The position numbers were made by a program, and so were the translations under genes. The notes beneath the pieces were generated by a model, which was not told the DNA's origin, did no database searches, and saw nothing but the letters and a program-made list of their open reading frames with translations. From Thauera humireducens (lineage in GTDB: Bacteria; Pseudomonadota; Gammaproteobacteria; Burkholderiales; Rhodocyclaceae), in the NCBI RefSeq assembly GCF_001051995.2, contig NZ_CP014646.1, forward strand, positions 3,286,001 through 3,350,000: a stretch of DNA of 64,000 nucleotides. Reading direction: 5' to 3'. This document shows positions 18,713 through 28,656 of the stretch, piece by piece (position 1 is the stretch's first letter; every line of letters begins with the position of its first letter).

Positions 18713-21700
18713 ATGGCCCGCTTCTTCATCGACCGACCCATCTTCGCCTGGGTCATCGCCATCGTCGTCATGCTCGCCGGCGCGCTGTCCATCCAGCAGC
18801 TGCCGGTGTCCCAATATCCGTCAATCGCGCCGCCGGCCGTCGTCATCAATGCCCGCTACCCGGGCGCCTCCGCCAAGGCGGTGGAAGACTCGGTGACCCA
18901 GATCATCGAGCAGAAGATGACCGGTCTCGACGGCCTGCTGTACATGAAGTCCACCAGCGACTCGTACGGCTCTGCCGCGGTCACGCTGACGTTTTCTGCT
19001 GATACCGACCCCGACATCGCCCAGGTCCAGGTGCAGAACAAGATGCAGACTGCGCTGCCGCTGCTGCCGCAGGCGGTGCAGCAGCAGGGCGTGACGGTTG
19101 CCAAGTCCGCTGCGAACTTCCTGATGGTGGTCGGCTTCGTGTCCACCGACGACCGCCTGGAGGGGGACGACCTGTCCGACTTCCTGGTGGCGTCGATCCA
19201 GGATCCGCTGTCGCGCGTGGATGGCGTCGGCGAGGTCCAGGTGTTCGGCGCGCAGTACGCCATGCGGATCTGGCTCGATCCGGCCAAGCTCACCAACTTC
19301 CATCTCACTCCGGGGGACGTGCGTGCCGCGCTGCTGGCGCAGAATGCCGAGGTATCGGCCGGCCAGCTCGGCGGCACGCCGGCCGTGCCCGGCCAGGGGT
19401 TCTCGGCGACCATCACGGCGCAGAGCCGTCTGCAGACGGTCGAGCAGTTCGAGGACGTCCTGCTGCGCAGCAACACACAGGGGGGCGAGGTACGCCTGAA
19501 GGATGTCGCACGCGTCGAGATCGGTGCCGAGAACTATGGCTTTTCGGCGCGCTTCAACGGCAAGCCGGCTTCCGGGATTGGTATCCGCCTGGCTTCGGGC
19601 GCCAACGCGCTCGAGACAGCGGATGCGGTGCGCGCGCGTCTCGACGAGCTGCGTCCGTACTTCCCGGCCGGCGTTGACTACGTGGTGCCCTACGACACGA
19701 CACCGTTCGTGAAGATCTCGATCGAGTCGGTGGTGATGACCCTGATCGAGGCGGTGGTGCTGGTCTTCCTGGTGATGTACCTGTTCCTGCAGAACCTGCG
19801 TGCCACCCTGATCCCGACCATGGCGATTCCGGTGGTCCTGCTCGGCACCTTCGGCCTGATGGCCGCCTTCGGTTTCTCGATCAACACGCTCACCATGTTC
19901 GGCATGGTGCTGGCGATCGGTCTGCTGGTGGATGATGCCATTGTCGTGGTCGAGAACGTCGAGCGCGTGATGAGCGAGGAAGGGCTGCCGCCCAAGGAGG
20001 CCACCCGACGTTCGATGGACCAGATCACCAGCGCGCTGGTCGGCATCGGCTTGGTCCTGTCGGCGGTGTTCGTGCCGATGGCCTTCTTCGGTGGCTCGAC
20101 CGGCGTGATCTATCGCCAGTTCTCGATCACCATCGTGTCGGCGATGGCGCTGTCGGTGCTGGTGGCGATCGTATTCACTCCGGCCCTGTGCGCGACCATC
20201 CTGAAGCCGGTGGAGAAGGGCCACGAGCATGGCGAAGGCGGCCTGTTCGGCAGGTTCTTCCACTGGTTCAACCTCAAGTTCGACCGCAGCACCAAGGGCT
20301 ACGAGACGGCTGTCGGTGGCATCCTCAAGCGCAGCGTGCGCTTCCTCGCCATCTACGTCGCCATCGTCGCGGTGCTCGGCCTGCTCTTCGTGCGCATGCC
20401 GACCTCCTTCTTGCCCGAGGAAGACCAGGGCGTGATCTTCAACCAGATCATGCTGCCGGCTGGCGCCACCAAGGAGCGCACGCTCGGTGTCATCGAGAAG
20501 GTGGAACAGCACTTCCTCGAGAACGAGAAGGACACGGTCAAGGCAGTGTTCACCGTCGCCGGCTTCAGCTTTGGCGGCACTGGCCAGAACATGGGCATTG
20601 CCTTCGTGAACATGCGCCACTGGGACGAACGCCAGGCGCCAGGCATGGACGTGAAGTCCGTCGCCGCCCGCGCGATGGGCGCCTACCAGCAGATCCGCGA
20701 GGCGATGGTGTTTGCCTTCGTGCCACCGGCGGTGATCGAGCTCGGCACCTCGGGCGGCTTCACCGTGCAGATGCAGGACCGCTCCGGCCTCGGCCACGAT
20801 GCCTTGCTCGCCGCGCGCAACCAGTTCCTCGGCATGGCGGCGCAGGACAAACGCCTGGTCGGCGTGCGGCCAAATGGTCAGGAGGACACGCCCGAGCTCA
20901 AGCTCGACATCGACCACGCCAAGGCTGGTGCGCTGGGCGTGTCGATCGCCGACATCAACGAGACCCTGTCCACCGCCTGGGGGGGCAGCTACATCAACGA
21001 CTTCCTCGACCGCGGCCGCATCAAGAAGGTGTATCTGCAGGGCGACGCCCCCGCACGCATGACGCCCGAGGACCTCGACAAATGGTACGTGCGCAACAAG
21101 GCCGGTGACATGGTGCCGTTCTCGGCCTTCGCCACCTCGTACTGGGCCTTCGGCTCGCCGCGCCTGGAGCGCTTCAACGGCCAGCCGTCGATGGAGATCC
21201 TCGGTCAGGCTGCACCGGGCTTGTCGTCGGGCGAGGCGATGCAGGCCGTGGAGGACATCATGGGCAGGATGCCGCCGGGCATCGGCTACGACTGGTCCGG
21301 TACTTCGTACGAGGAACGCCGCTCCGGCTCGCAGGCGCCGGCGCTCTACGCCCTGTCCCTGCTGGTGGTCTTCCTGTGCCTGGCGGCACTGTATGAGAGC
21401 TGGTCGGTGCCCTTCGCGGTGATGCTGGTGGTGCCGCTCGGCGTGCTCGGTGCGCTGCTTGCCGCCACTGGTCGCGGCATGTCCAACGACATCTACTTCC
21501 AGGTCGGCCTGCTCGCCACCATCGGCCTGTCGTCGAAGAACGCGATCCTGATCGTGGAGTTCGCCAAGGCGCAGATGGAGGAGGGCAAGGACCTGATCGC
21601 TGCCACGCTGACGGCGGTGCGCATGCGACTGCGCCCGATCATCATGACTTCGCTCGCATTCGGTTTCGGTGTGCTGCCGCTGGCGACGGCCACCGGCGCC

Positions 21701-21877
21701 GGTGCCGGCAGTCAGAACGCGATCGGCACCGGCGTGCTGGGCGGCACCATCGCCGCCACCCTGCTCGGCCTCTTCTTCGTGCCGCTGTTCTACGTCGTGA
21801 TCAAGCGCATCTTCCCGGACAAGCCGCGCGAGGGTGCGGATGCTGTGTCCGTTCCGGCCGCTCAGGAGGGCCGCTGA
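18713..21877 (+). CDS. acrB: RND efflux pump, inner-membrane transporter (AcrB/MexB, HAE1 family)
   Basis: Proton-driven exporter of amphiphilic drugs, dyes or solvents; works as a trimer with the adaptor and the channel. 1054 residues, the usual length (AcrB 1049), with 12 TM segments and two large periplasmic loops. The start [16 protein letters not shown] is the classical HAE1 N-terminus. The proton-relay aspartates lie in [16 protein letters not shown] in TM4, and the second half repeats the fold ([15 protein letters not shown]). GAGG lies 9 bases upstream of the ATG, 11 bases after acrA. In this kind of organism solvent or aromatic export is as plausible as drug export. Confidence 0.97.
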   Translation: MARFFIDRPIFAWVIAIVVMLAGALSIQQLPVSQYPSIAPPAVVINARYPGASAKAVEDSVTQIIEQKMTGLDGLLYMKSTSDSYGSAAVTLTFSADTDPDIAQVQVQNKMQTALPLLPQAVQQQGVTVAKSAANFLMVVGFVSTDDRLEGDDLSDFLVASIQDPLSRVDGVGEVQVFGAQYAMRIWLDPAKLTNFHLTPGDVRAALLAQNAEVSAGQLGGTPAVPGQGFSATITAQSRLQTVEQFEDVLLRSNTQGGEVRLKDVARVEIGAENYGFSARFNGKPASGIGIRLASGANALETADAVRARLDELRPYFPAGVDYVVPYDTTPFVKISIESVVMTLIEAVVLVFLVMYLFLQNLRATLIPTMAIPVVLLGTFGLMAAFGFSINTLTMFGMVLAIGLLVDDAIVVVENVERVMSEEGLPPKEATRRSMDQITSALVGIGLVLSAVFVPMAFFGGSTGVIYRQFSITIVSAMALSVLVAIVFTPALCATILKPVEKGHEHGEGGLFGRFFHWFNLKFDRSTKGYETAVGGILKRSVRFLAIYVAIVAVLGLLFVRMPTSFLPEEDQGVIFNQIMLPAGATKERTLGVIEKVEQHFLENEKDTVKAVFTVAGFSFGGTGQNMGIAFVNMRHWDERQAPGMDVKSVAARAMGAYQQIREAMVFAFVPPAVIELGTSGGFTVQMQDRSGLGHDALLAARNQFLGMAAQDKRLVGVRPNGQEDTPELKLDIDHAKAGALGVSIADINETLSTAWGGSYINDFLDRGRIKKVYLQGDAPARMTPEDLDKWYVRNKAGDMVPFSAFATSYWAFGSPRLERFNGQPSMEILGQAAPGLSSGEAMQAVEDIMGRMPPGIGYDWSGTSYEERRSGSQAPALYALSLLVVFLCLAALYESWSVPFAVMLVVPLGVLGALLAATGRGMSNDIYFQVGLLATIGLSSKNAILIVEFAKAQMEEGKDLIAATLTAVRMRLRPIIMTSLAFGFGVLPLATATGAGAGSQNAIGTGVLGGTIAATLLGLFFVPLFYVVIKRIFPDKPREGADAVSVPAAQEGR

Positions 21878-21878
21878 C

Positions 21879-23309
21879 ATGAGAGTTCCGATGACTCCGC
21901 TTTCGGTTCGCGTTCGCAGCCTCGTGGTGGCGCTGTCCGCCGCCACGCTCGGTGCGTGCTCGATGATCCCCGCGTATGAGCGGCCGGCCGCGCCGGTACC
22001 CGCCAGCTTCCCGCAGGCGGCCCCGGCCGAGGCTTCGGCCGCCACGCAGCAGGCCGAGGCCATCGCCTGGCGTGACTACTTCGCCGATGCCCGCCTGCGC
22101 GAGGTGATCGCCCTGGCGCTGCAGAACAACCGCGACCTGCGCGTCGCCGCGCTCAACATCGAGCGCGCGCGGGCGCAGTACGGCATCCAGCGTGCCGACC
22201 TGTTTCCGACCATCACCGCCGGCGGCGGGCAGAGCGCGCAGCGCGTGCCGGGCGACCTGAACAGCTCGGGCGAGTCTGTCGTCAGCCGTCAGTACAGCGC
22301 CAACCTCGGCTTCGCCGCCTACGAACTCGACTTCTTCGGCCGCGTCCGCAGCCTGGAGGAACAGGCGCTGCAGGTCTATCTCGGCACCGAGGAGGCACGC
22401 CGCAGCGCCCAGATCAGCCTGGTGGCCGAAGTCGCCAACGCCTGGCTGCGCCTGGCGGCCGACCGCGAGCGCCTCGCGCTGGCGCGCAGTACCTTTGAGA
22501 CCCGGCAGAAGTCCTTCGAGCTGACGCAGCGCAGCTTCGACGCCGGCGCAGTTTCGGCGCTGGACCTGCGCCAGGCCGAGACCCTGCTGCAAACCGCGCG
22601 CGCCGATGCCGCCCGTTACGCCGCGCTGGTGGCGCAGGACGAGAACGCCCTGGCGTTGGTCGTCGGCGCGGGCGTGTCGGCGGAACTGCTGCCGCAGGGG
22701 CTCGATGCGGCGATCGCCAGCGTGGCCGTGCTGCCCGCCGGCGTGCCGTCCGAAGTGCTGACCCGCCGTCCCGACGTCGTCCAGGCCGAATATGCCTTGC
22801 GCGCGGCGAATGCCAGCATCGGCGCGGCGCGCGCGGCCTTCTTCCCGTCGATCACGCTCACCGCTACGGTTGGCACCGCTAGCGCCTCGCTCGACGGCCT
22901 GTTCGAGAGCGGATCGCGTGCGTGGAGCTTCATGCCGCAGATCCGCATCCCGATCTTCGAGGCTGGCCGCCTGCAGGCCAGCCTGGACGTGGCCGAGATC
23001 CAGCGCGACATCACTATCGCGCAGTACGAGAAGGCGATCCAGTCGGCCTTCCGCGAGGTCGCCGACGCGCTGGCCGATCGCGCCACGCTGGCCGAGCAGC
23101 TCGACGCGCGGCGCAAGCTGGTCGAGGCCACGCAGAAGAGCTTCGAGCTGTCCGAGGCGCGCTACAAGGGCGGGGTCGACAGCTACCTGAACCTGCTCGA
23201 CGCGCAGCGCAGCCTCTATGCCGCCGAGCTCGAGCTGATCTCGGTCCGCCTGTCCGATGCCACCAACCGGGTTGCGCTATACAAGGCGCTGGGTGGAGGC
23301 TGGCAGTGA
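21879..23309 (+). CDS. Outer-membrane efflux channel lipoprotein (OprM/NodT family)
   Basis: The TolC-like outer-membrane duct of the pump, 476 residues. Lipoprotein signal ends at LGAC (about Cys21), followed by two OEP repeats; the [17 protein letters not shown] and second-half [27 protein letters not shown] stretches are typical of the NodT/OprM group. ATG at 21879 is preceded by AGGAGG at 8 bases and lies one base after the acrB stop. Its own stop overlaps the next start (GTGA). Confidence 0.95.
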   Translation: MRVPMTPLSVRVRSLVVALSAATLGACSMIPAYERPAAPVPASFPQAAPAEASAATQQAEAIAWRDYFADARLREVIALALQNNRDLRVAALNIERARAQYGIQRADLFPTITAGGGQSAQRVPGDLNSSGESVVSRQYSANLGFAAYELDFFGRVRSLEEQALQVYLGTEEARRSAQISLVAEVANAWLRLAADRERLALARSTFETRQKSFELTQRSFDAGAVSALDLRQAETLLQTARADAARYAALVAQDENALALVVGAGVSAELLPQGLDAAIASVAVLPAGVPSEVLTRRPDVVQAEYALRAANASIGAARAAFFPSITLTATVGTASASLDGLFESGSRAWSFMPQIRIPIFEAGRLQASLDVAEIQRDITIAQYEKAIQSAFREVADALADRATLAEQLDARRKLVEATQKSFELSEARYKGGVDSYLNLLDAQRSLYAAELELISVRLSDATNRVALYKALGGGWQ

Positions 23310-24427
23310 GCACCACACCCGCCGCCGAGGACCATCGCATCCCGGTGACGGTCCTCACCGGCTTCCTCGGCGCCGGCAAGACGACGCTGCTGAACCACCT
23401 GCTGCGCCAGCCCGAGATGGACGGCTGCGCGGTGCTGATCAACGAGTTCGGCGAGGTCGGGGTCGACCACCATTTGGTCGAGAAGGTGGACGAGACCCTC
23501 GTCGTGCTCGATTCGGGCTGCATCTGCTGCAGCGTGCAGGGCGATCTGGTGCGGGCGCTGAAGAGCCTTTTCATGCGCGCATTGCGACGCGAGCTGAAGG
23601 GCCTGAAGCGCGTGCTGATCGAGACGACCGGGCTCGCCGATCCGGCGCCGGTGATCCACACGCTGATGTCCGATCCCTTCCTCGGCGAGCGTTATCGCAT
23701 CGACGGCGTGGTGACGGCGGTCGATGTCACGCATGCCGTGGATCAGCTCGCCACGCACGCCGAGGCCGTGCGACAGGTGGCGATGGCGGATCGCCTGCTG
23801 CTGACCAAGTGCGATCTGGCCGACGAGGCCGGGCGCGGGGCGCTGGCGGAACGGCTGGCGGCGCTGAATCCGGGTGCGCGCCAGATCGAGGTGGCGCAGG
23901 GCGTTGTGGCGCCGCATGCGCTGTTCGAGTGCGGGCTGTACGACGCGGCCGGCAAGCACCCGGACGTCGCCGCCTGGCTGGGCGAGGAAGCCGCGCGTGC
24001 CGCCCGCCAGCGCGCAGTGCGCGCGGCGCCGGTGTGGCGCAAGGCTGGGGCGCAGGCGGCGGTGCCCACGCACGACGCTGGCCCGCCGCGGCACGATGCG
24101 GGCGTCCGCAGCTTCGTGCTGACTTTCGATCAGCCCTTGTCGTGGTACGAGTTCTCGGATGGACTGGGCTTGTTGCTGCAGGTCTACGGCGCACGCATCC
24201 TGCGCCTCAAAGGGCTGCTCAATGTCGTGGGTGACCCGCTGCCGCGGGTGCTGCAGTGCGTGCAGCACAGCCTGTATCCGACGACCAGCCTGCCGGCCTG
24301 GCCCGGCACGCCGCCCTACGATGACCGCCGCAGCCGGCTCGTCTTCATCGTGCGCGACCTGTCCGAGGACGAAGTCGTCGCCATTCTGGGCAGCTTCACC
24401 GGCCAGCAGCCGCTGCGCGCCGACTGA
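23306..24427 (+). CDS. CobW/COG0523-family GTPase (metal chaperone type)
   Basis: A G3E GTPase of 373 residues. Walker [12 protein letters not shown] spans about residues 19-29, Walker B lies in AVLINEFGE, the metal-binding motif is GCICC (Cys72, Cys74, Cys75), and TKCDLADE is the NKxD-like guanine motif. The C-terminal CobW_C domain is about 265-370. Family members load zinc, cobalt or iron into client enzymes; which metal cannot be told, and no Zur site was seen. A GTG start at 23306 with GGAGG 6 bases upstream overlaps the efflux-channel stop, so it is translationally coupled to the pump operon, an unusual partner. Confidence 0.92.
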   Translation: MSTTPAAEDHRIPVTVLTGFLGAGKTTLLNHLLRQPEMDGCAVLINEFGEVGVDHHLVEKVDETLVVLDSGCICCSVQGDLVRALKSLFMRALRRELKGLKRVLIETTGLADPAPVIHTLMSDPFLGERYRIDGVVTAVDVTHAVDQLATHAEAVRQVAMADRLLLTKCDLADEAGRGALAERLAALNPGARQIEVAQGVVAPHALFECGLYDAAGKHPDVAAWLGEEAARAARQRAVRAAPVWRKAGAQAAVPTHDAGPPRHDAGVRSFVLTFDQPLSWYEFSDGLGLLLQVYGARILRLKGLLNVVGDPLPRVLQCVQHSLYPTTSLPAWPGTPPYDDRRSRLVFIVRDLSEDEVVAILGSFTGQQPLRAD

Positions 24428-24454
24428 CGACCGCCGCGCCGCGCGCGCGGCCGC

Positions 24455-24931
24455 TCATTCGCAGGCGGCGCGGCATTCGCCGCTGGTGCAGTCTTCCACT
24501 TCGATCTTGCACGCGGCCTTGGTGCGATGCACCAGGCGGTGGTCGTTGTCGTAGTCGCACATCAGCCGTGTCAGGCTGCCCTTGCGTTCGACATGCATGC
24601 GCTTCGCGGGCGATGCGCGGATCGCGTCCGGGGCCATGTTGCACGACAGGTAGCCGTCGAAGCGGCCGTCGGCCGATTCCCACCGCGCTGTGTTTTTGAC
24701 TTCGCGATAGTTCTCGAAGGTGGCGCAGGTCATGACGTCACGGCCGTATAGCCGGGCGTTGTCGCTGCAGAACCCCAGGTAGGTGTAGCGCAACTCCTCG
24801 TCTGTCGGGCACGCGGCGACCTGCGTTGCCGCAGACAGATCGGGGCAGCCCAAGGACTCGGCGCTGGCGGGAGCGCTCACGAGCAGGGCACCGAGCACGA
24901 GGGCAAGCAGGGAAGCAGTCGTAATCTTCAT
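24455..24931 (-). CDS. Secreted cysteine-rich protein of unknown function
   Basis: I do not recognise the family. 158 residues: a Sec signal peptide (about 1-24, ending SAPASA), then a mature part of about 134 residues with ten cysteines, suggesting up to five disulfides, and several acidic and aromatic residues. No lipobox, TM helix or haem CXXCH motif. It lies 49 bases downstream of the hemerythrin gene on the same strand, so the two probably share the FNR-type promoter. A periplasmic or extracellular role is inferred from the signal peptide only. Confidence 0.75.
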   Translation of the reverse strand: MKITTASLLALVLGALLVSAPASAESLGCPDLSAATQVAACPTDEELRYTYLGFCSDNARLYGRDVMTCATFENYREVKNTARWESADGRFDGYLSCNMAPDAIRASPAKRMHVERKGSLTRLMCDYDNDHRLVHRTKAACKIEVEDCTSGECRAACE

Positions 24932-24980
24932 GGGGCCGGTTGCGGAGGGAAGTTGAAGGTGTCCTGCGAACCGGCCTTTT

Positions 24981-25457
24981 TTACCAGAACTTCCACCACC
25001 ACTTGCGCTTTTTCATGGCGCTCTCGACGTGGTCGGACCATTGGGTCTCGCCGCCGTGGGCCATGAAGTGCACGCCGAAGCGCTTGTCGGCCTCGTTGAT
25101 GTGCCGCATCAGCCAGACCTTGAGGAAGTGCAGCAGTTCGAAGGTGATCGCGGCCTGGCCGTTGTCGAGCTTCTCCTGCAGCGCCTGGACCTGGCCGATC
25201 AGATCCTCGTGGTTCTGCTTGTGCATCTCGAAGTCGGGATAGTTCGACACCCGCATCAGGCTTTCCTCGACGGCGAAGTGCGTGCGCGTGTAGTCGGCAA
25301 GCTTGTCGAGGATCTTGCGCGAGGTTTCCGAGCCATGATGCTCCTGGATCGCCGTGTGCAACTGGTTGAGCAGGTCGACGAGTTCCTTGTGCTGCTCGTC
25401 GATCTCCTGGATGCCGACACCGAATTCGTCGGTCCAGTGGAACAGTTCGGTTGTCAT
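24981..25457 (-). CDS. Bacteriohemerythrin
   Basis: A cytoplasmic single-domain hemerythrin of 158 residues that binds O2 (or NO) at a di-iron site. The ligand pattern is intact: HWTDEFGVGIQEIDEQH at the N-terminus, HFAVEE in the middle, HKQNH, and HINEAD near residue 120. The C-terminus has a basic and aromatic tail (KKRKWWWKFW) not usual for the domain, perhaps a contact surface. Similar proteins supply oxygen to oxidases or sense oxygen for chemotaxis. Upstream is an FNR-type site, which fits induction at low oxygen; the cysteine-rich protein gene follows. Confidence 0.93.
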   Translation of the reverse strand: MTTELFHWTDEFGVGIQEIDEQHKELVDLLNQLHTAIQEHHGSETSRKILDKLADYTRTHFAVEESLMRVSNYPDFEMHKQNHEDLIGQVQALQEKLDNGQAAITFELLHFLKVWLMRHINEADKRFGVHFMAHGGETQWSDHVESAMKKRKWWWKFW

Positions 25458-25486
25458 GGACGTCTCCGCAAATCAACAATGCCCGC

Positions 25487-25527
25487 AGGCTAGCCCGCAC
25501 AGGCCGCCCTGGTTTGATCCTTGTCAA
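25487..25527 (-). promoter_or_regulatory. FNR-type site and -10 box for the hemerythrin gene
   Basis: On the minus strand TTGAC-AAGG-ATCAA (25514-25527) matches the FNR/ANR consensus TTGAY-N4-ATCAA. TAGCCT at 25487-25492 is placed as a -10 would be for a class II FNR promoter (site centred near -41.5). The predicted transcript would begin near 25479, about 20 bases before the ATG at 25457. Confidence 0.65.
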
Positions 25528-25716
25528 AGCCGGCGCTTTTTCGGCTGCTCTTGAGGGGCAAAACGGCGTCGTGCGAGGAATATGTCACGGTCGTGGCGCG
25601 GTGCCCGCGTGCGTTGCGCCGCAGGGCGGTCACGTGGTCGATGGCGTGGTCGGCAGCGCTGCGGATTGGCGGCGAGGTTGTTATCCTGTCATGGACTCAC
25701 ACGCCACCGACTCCTC

Positions 25717-27141
25717 TTGCTCCCATCCCGCTCGCTTACTCCCTTCGAATCCCGCTGGCTCGCCGAGGTGGTGCGCCGGCATGAGGAACGGCATGGGCCG
25801 CTGGACGACAGGGCTCAATGCCTCGCCGCGCGCGCGGCAGCGGCGGATCTCGAAACCCGTATCCTGCATCGGGCCGATGCGATCGGCGTGCGCGAAGGCT
25901 GGCGCGACGCCATCCTGCACTGGCACGGCCGTGCGCGGCTGGTGCTCGCGGTGGCGGCGGTGCTCGCACTGGTGTTCGGTTTCGGCGCGGCCGCCGGCGT
26001 GCTGGGGGACGGCAGCCGGCCGGTCAATGTGGTGTGGACGCTGGGCGGGCTGCTCGGCGTCAATCTCTTCAGCCTGCTGCTGTGGCTGGTGGCGACCGCG
26101 CTGCCCGTACGCGGCGGCATGTCCCTGCGGGGCGGTGCGTTGGGCGGGGTATGGCTGCGCGTGGTGGCGGTGCTGGATCGTTCGCCTGTCGCGGCCGCCG
26201 TGCTGCAGGCGCTCGTCGGTCTCACGGCTCGCACGCGTATCGCCCAATGGGGGCTGGGCTGCATCACGCATGCGCTATGGGCGCTGGCGCTGGCAGGGGC
26301 GGTGGCCGGCGTGCTCGCGCTGCTGGCCACGCGGCGCTATGGCTTCGTGTGGGAGACGACGATCCTGCCCGGCGAGCTTTTCGTCGGACTGACGACGGCG
26401 CTCGGCGCCTTGCCGTCCCTGGCCGGCTTCCCGGTGCCCGATCCGGCGACGATCGTTGCCAGTGGGGACGCCCCGATGCTGGACGAGGCGGGCCGGCGTG
26501 CGTGGGCCGGCTGGCTGATCGGTGCGCTACTGGCGTATGGGCTGTTGCCCCGGCTGCTGCTGGCCCTGGCCTGTGGCGGACTGTGGCTTGCGGCGCTGCG
26601 CCGGCTGAGGCTGGATCTGGCGCGGCCCGGCTATGCGCGGCTGCGGGCGGTGCTGATGCCGGACAGCGAACGCATCGGTGTGAGCGATCCCGAGCCTGCG
26701 ATCATGCCGCGCCCGCTGCGCCATGCCGCTCATGCCGGCGCCAGCGGTACCGCCGCGCTGGTGGCGCTGGAGCTGGGGTCGGATGTGGCCTGGCCGCCGG
26801 CGCAGTTGCCCGCCACGCTGGATGCAGGACGCCTGGACAGCCGCGAACAGCGCCGCGCCGCGCTGAGCCGCTTTGCCGCCGACGCGCCGGGCCGCCTGCT
26901 CGTGGCGATTGATCCGCGCCGCACGCCCGACCGCGGCACGCTCGGGCTCATTGCCGAACTGGCCGAGCACGCCGCGGACACGCGCGTCTGGGCGCTTGGT
27001 GGCGATACCGCCCGTCTCGCGCTGTGGCGTGAGGGGCTCGCCCGGCTCGGTTTCGCGCCCGAGGCGCTGATCCTCGACGCTGCCGCGGCGCAGTGCTGGC
27101 TCGGCGGGCATGATGCGAGCGCAACGGAGGAGGCGAGGTGA
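25717..27141 (+). CDS. DUF2868 membrane protein
   Basis: Family of unknown function always discussed with its GTPase partner. About 474 residues with TM helices at about 75-95, 105-130, 195-220, 225-250 and 275-310 (protein numbering from the chosen start); both ends are soluble. The start is uncertain: the conserved region opens LTPFESRWLAEVVRRHE, and the best in-frame choice is TTG at 25717, without a ribosome site; the ATG at 25691 is out of frame. The stop overlaps the ATG of the DUF3482 GTPase by one base (TGATG). Confidence 0.8.
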   Translation: MLPSRSLTPFESRWLAEVVRRHEERHGPLDDRAQCLAARAAAADLETRILHRADAIGVREGWRDAILHWHGRARLVLAVAAVLALVFGFGAAAGVLGDGSRPVNVVWTLGGLLGVNLFSLLLWLVATALPVRGGMSLRGGALGGVWLRVVAVLDRSPVAAAVLQALVGLTARTRIAQWGLGCITHALWALALAGAVAGVLALLATRRYGFVWETTILPGELFVGLTTALGALPSLAGFPVPDPATIVASGDAPMLDEAGRRAWAGWLIGALLAYGLLPRLLLALACGGLWLAALRRLRLDLARPGYARLRAVLMPDSERIGVSDPEPAIMPRPLRHAAHAGASGTAALVALELGSDVAWPPAQLPATLDAGRLDSREQRRAALSRFAADAPGRLLVAIDPRRTPDRGTLGLIAELAEHAADTRVWALGGDTARLALWREGLARLGFAPEALILDAAAAQCWLGGHDASATEEAR

Positions 27142-28562
27142 TGAGCGGCATCCTGCGCGTGGCCGTCGTCGGCCATACCAACACCGGCAAGACTTCGCTG
27201 CTGCGTACCCTGGCGCGCGACGTGGACTTCGGCGAGGTGTCGGATGCGGCGGGGACGACGCGCCACGTCGAGGGCCTGCGCCTGATGGCTGACGGCCGGC
27301 CGGCGGTCGAACTGTTCGACACGCCGGGCATGGAGGATGCGATCGCGCTGCTCGAGTTCGTCGATGCCCTGGCTGCCCCGGGCGAGCGGCTCGACGGTCC
27401 GGCGCGCATCGAACGCTTCCTCGCCACGCCCGATGCACACGGCCGCTTCGAGCAGGAGGCCAAGGTGCTGCGCCAGATGCTCGCCAGCGATGCAGCGTTG
27501 TACGTGGTCGATGCGCGCGACCCGGTGCTGCCCAAGCATCGCGACGAACTCGGTTTGCTGGCGGGCTGCGCGCGGCCCTTGCTGCCGGTGCTCAACTTCG
27601 TGGCCTCGCCCGAGGCGCGCGCGACCGACTGGCGCACAGCGCTGGCGCGGCTCAACCTGCATGCGGTGGTCAGCTTCGACACCGTGGCGCCCGCGCTCGA
27701 CGGCGAGCGTGAGCTGTTCGAGACGCTGGCCACGCTGATGCACGACCACCGCCCGGCACTGCAGCGGCTGATGGACGCCCGTGTGCGCGAGGCCGAAGAG
27801 CGCCGCCGGGCGGCGCGGCAGCTGGTTGCGGCGCTGCTGCTCGAACTGGCTGCCTGCCGCGACCGTGTCGGCGACGCCTCCGACGCCGCACTGGCTGCGG
27901 CCGTCGCGCGCCTGCGCGATGCGGTGCGCCAGCGCGAGCAGGCCTGCGTCGATGCCTTGCTCCGCCTTTACCGTTTCCGCCCCGGCGACGCGCGCGCGAG
28001 CGAACTGCCGCTTACCGACGGGCGCTGGGACGACGACCTGTTCAATCCCGAGACCCTGCGCCAGATGGGCATCCGCCTGTCCACCGGCGTGGCCGCGGGC
28101 GCGGCGGCCGGAGTCGGCATCGACCTGATGACCGGTGGCCTCACGCTCGGCGCGGCCGCTGCGCTCGGCGCGGTGGCAGGCGGACTGTGGCAGACCTTTG
28201 GGCACTACGGCGAGCGCATCGCCGCCCGCCTGCGCGGCCACCGCGAACTGACGGTGGACGACGCCATCCTGCGTCTTGTGGCGCTGCGTCAGCACCAGCT
28301 GCTCGGCGCGCTCGAGGGGCGCGGCCATGCGGCGCTCGCGCCGATCGAGCTGAAGGGCGAGGCGGCGGTGGGCGACGATGTGTTCGACGAGGTCGCCGAA
28401 GCCTGGCGGGACGGGCCACTGCCTTATGCGCTGGAAAGGGCGCGTGCCCATCCCGAGTGGGCGCCGGGTGGTGGAGGCATGGCGCGTGACCGGGGGGGCG
28501 AAGGCGAGGGCGACGATGCGCGCGAGACCGCACTCGCCGAGCTGGCCGAGCGCTTGCGTTGA
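27141..28562 (+). CDS. DUF3482-domain GTPase
   Basis: An Era/dynamin-like GTPase of 473 residues. The G domain has Walker A GHTNTGKTS (about 10-18), a G2 threonine in AGTTRH, and G3 DTPGMED; the C-terminal two thirds is the DUF3482 part, helical with a Gly/Ala-rich hydrophobic hairpin (about 315-350, STGVAAGAAAG and following) that may insert in membranes. The tail is acidic and low-complexity. Coupled to DUF2868; the pair is likely one membrane-associated complex of unknown job. ATG at 27141 preferred over GTG at 27138 (GGAGG upstream fits both). Confidence 0.87.
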   Translation: MSGILRVAVVGHTNTGKTSLLRTLARDVDFGEVSDAAGTTRHVEGLRLMADGRPAVELFDTPGMEDAIALLEFVDALAAPGERLDGPARIERFLATPDAHGRFEQEAKVLRQMLASDAALYVVDARDPVLPKHRDELGLLAGCARPLLPVLNFVASPEARATDWRTALARLNLHAVVSFDTVAPALDGERELFETLATLMHDHRPALQRLMDARVREAEERRRAARQLVAALLLELAACRDRVGDASDAALAAAVARLRDAVRQREQACVDALLRLYRFRPGDARASELPLTDGRWDDDLFNPETLRQMGIRLSTGVAAGAAAGVGIDLMTGGLTLGAAAALGAVAGGLWQTFGHYGERIAARLRGHRELTVDDAILRLVALRQHQLLGALEGRGHAALAPIELKGEAAVGDDVFDEVAEAWRDGPLPYALERARAHPEWAPGGGGMARDRGGEGEGDDARETALAELAERLR

Positions 28563-28594
28563 GCGCGGTGCCGCGCGGATTCGTCGTGCCGCGC

Positions 28595-28621
28595 TCAAGT
28601 CTTTGATCCGCCGGCCGTTAA
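28595..28621 (+). promoter_or_regulatory. Sigma-28 (FliA) type promoter
   Basis: TCAAGTCT (28595-28602), an 11-base spacer and GCCGTTAA (28614-28621). Compared with the FliA consensus TAAAGTTT-N11-GCCGATAA this is 6 of 8 and 7 of 8 with the exact spacing. The transcript would begin about 28 bases before the GTG start at 28657. Confidence 0.6.
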
Positions 28622-28656
28622 TACCCCAGCGTCGTTCTGCGCCTGAGGTGCCTGCT

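Noticed and set aside
25582..25716. Upstream extension of the DUF2868 gene to an ATG at 25582
   Set aside because: The extra 45 codons are Arg/Trp/Cys-rich and unlike the family; they look non-coding.
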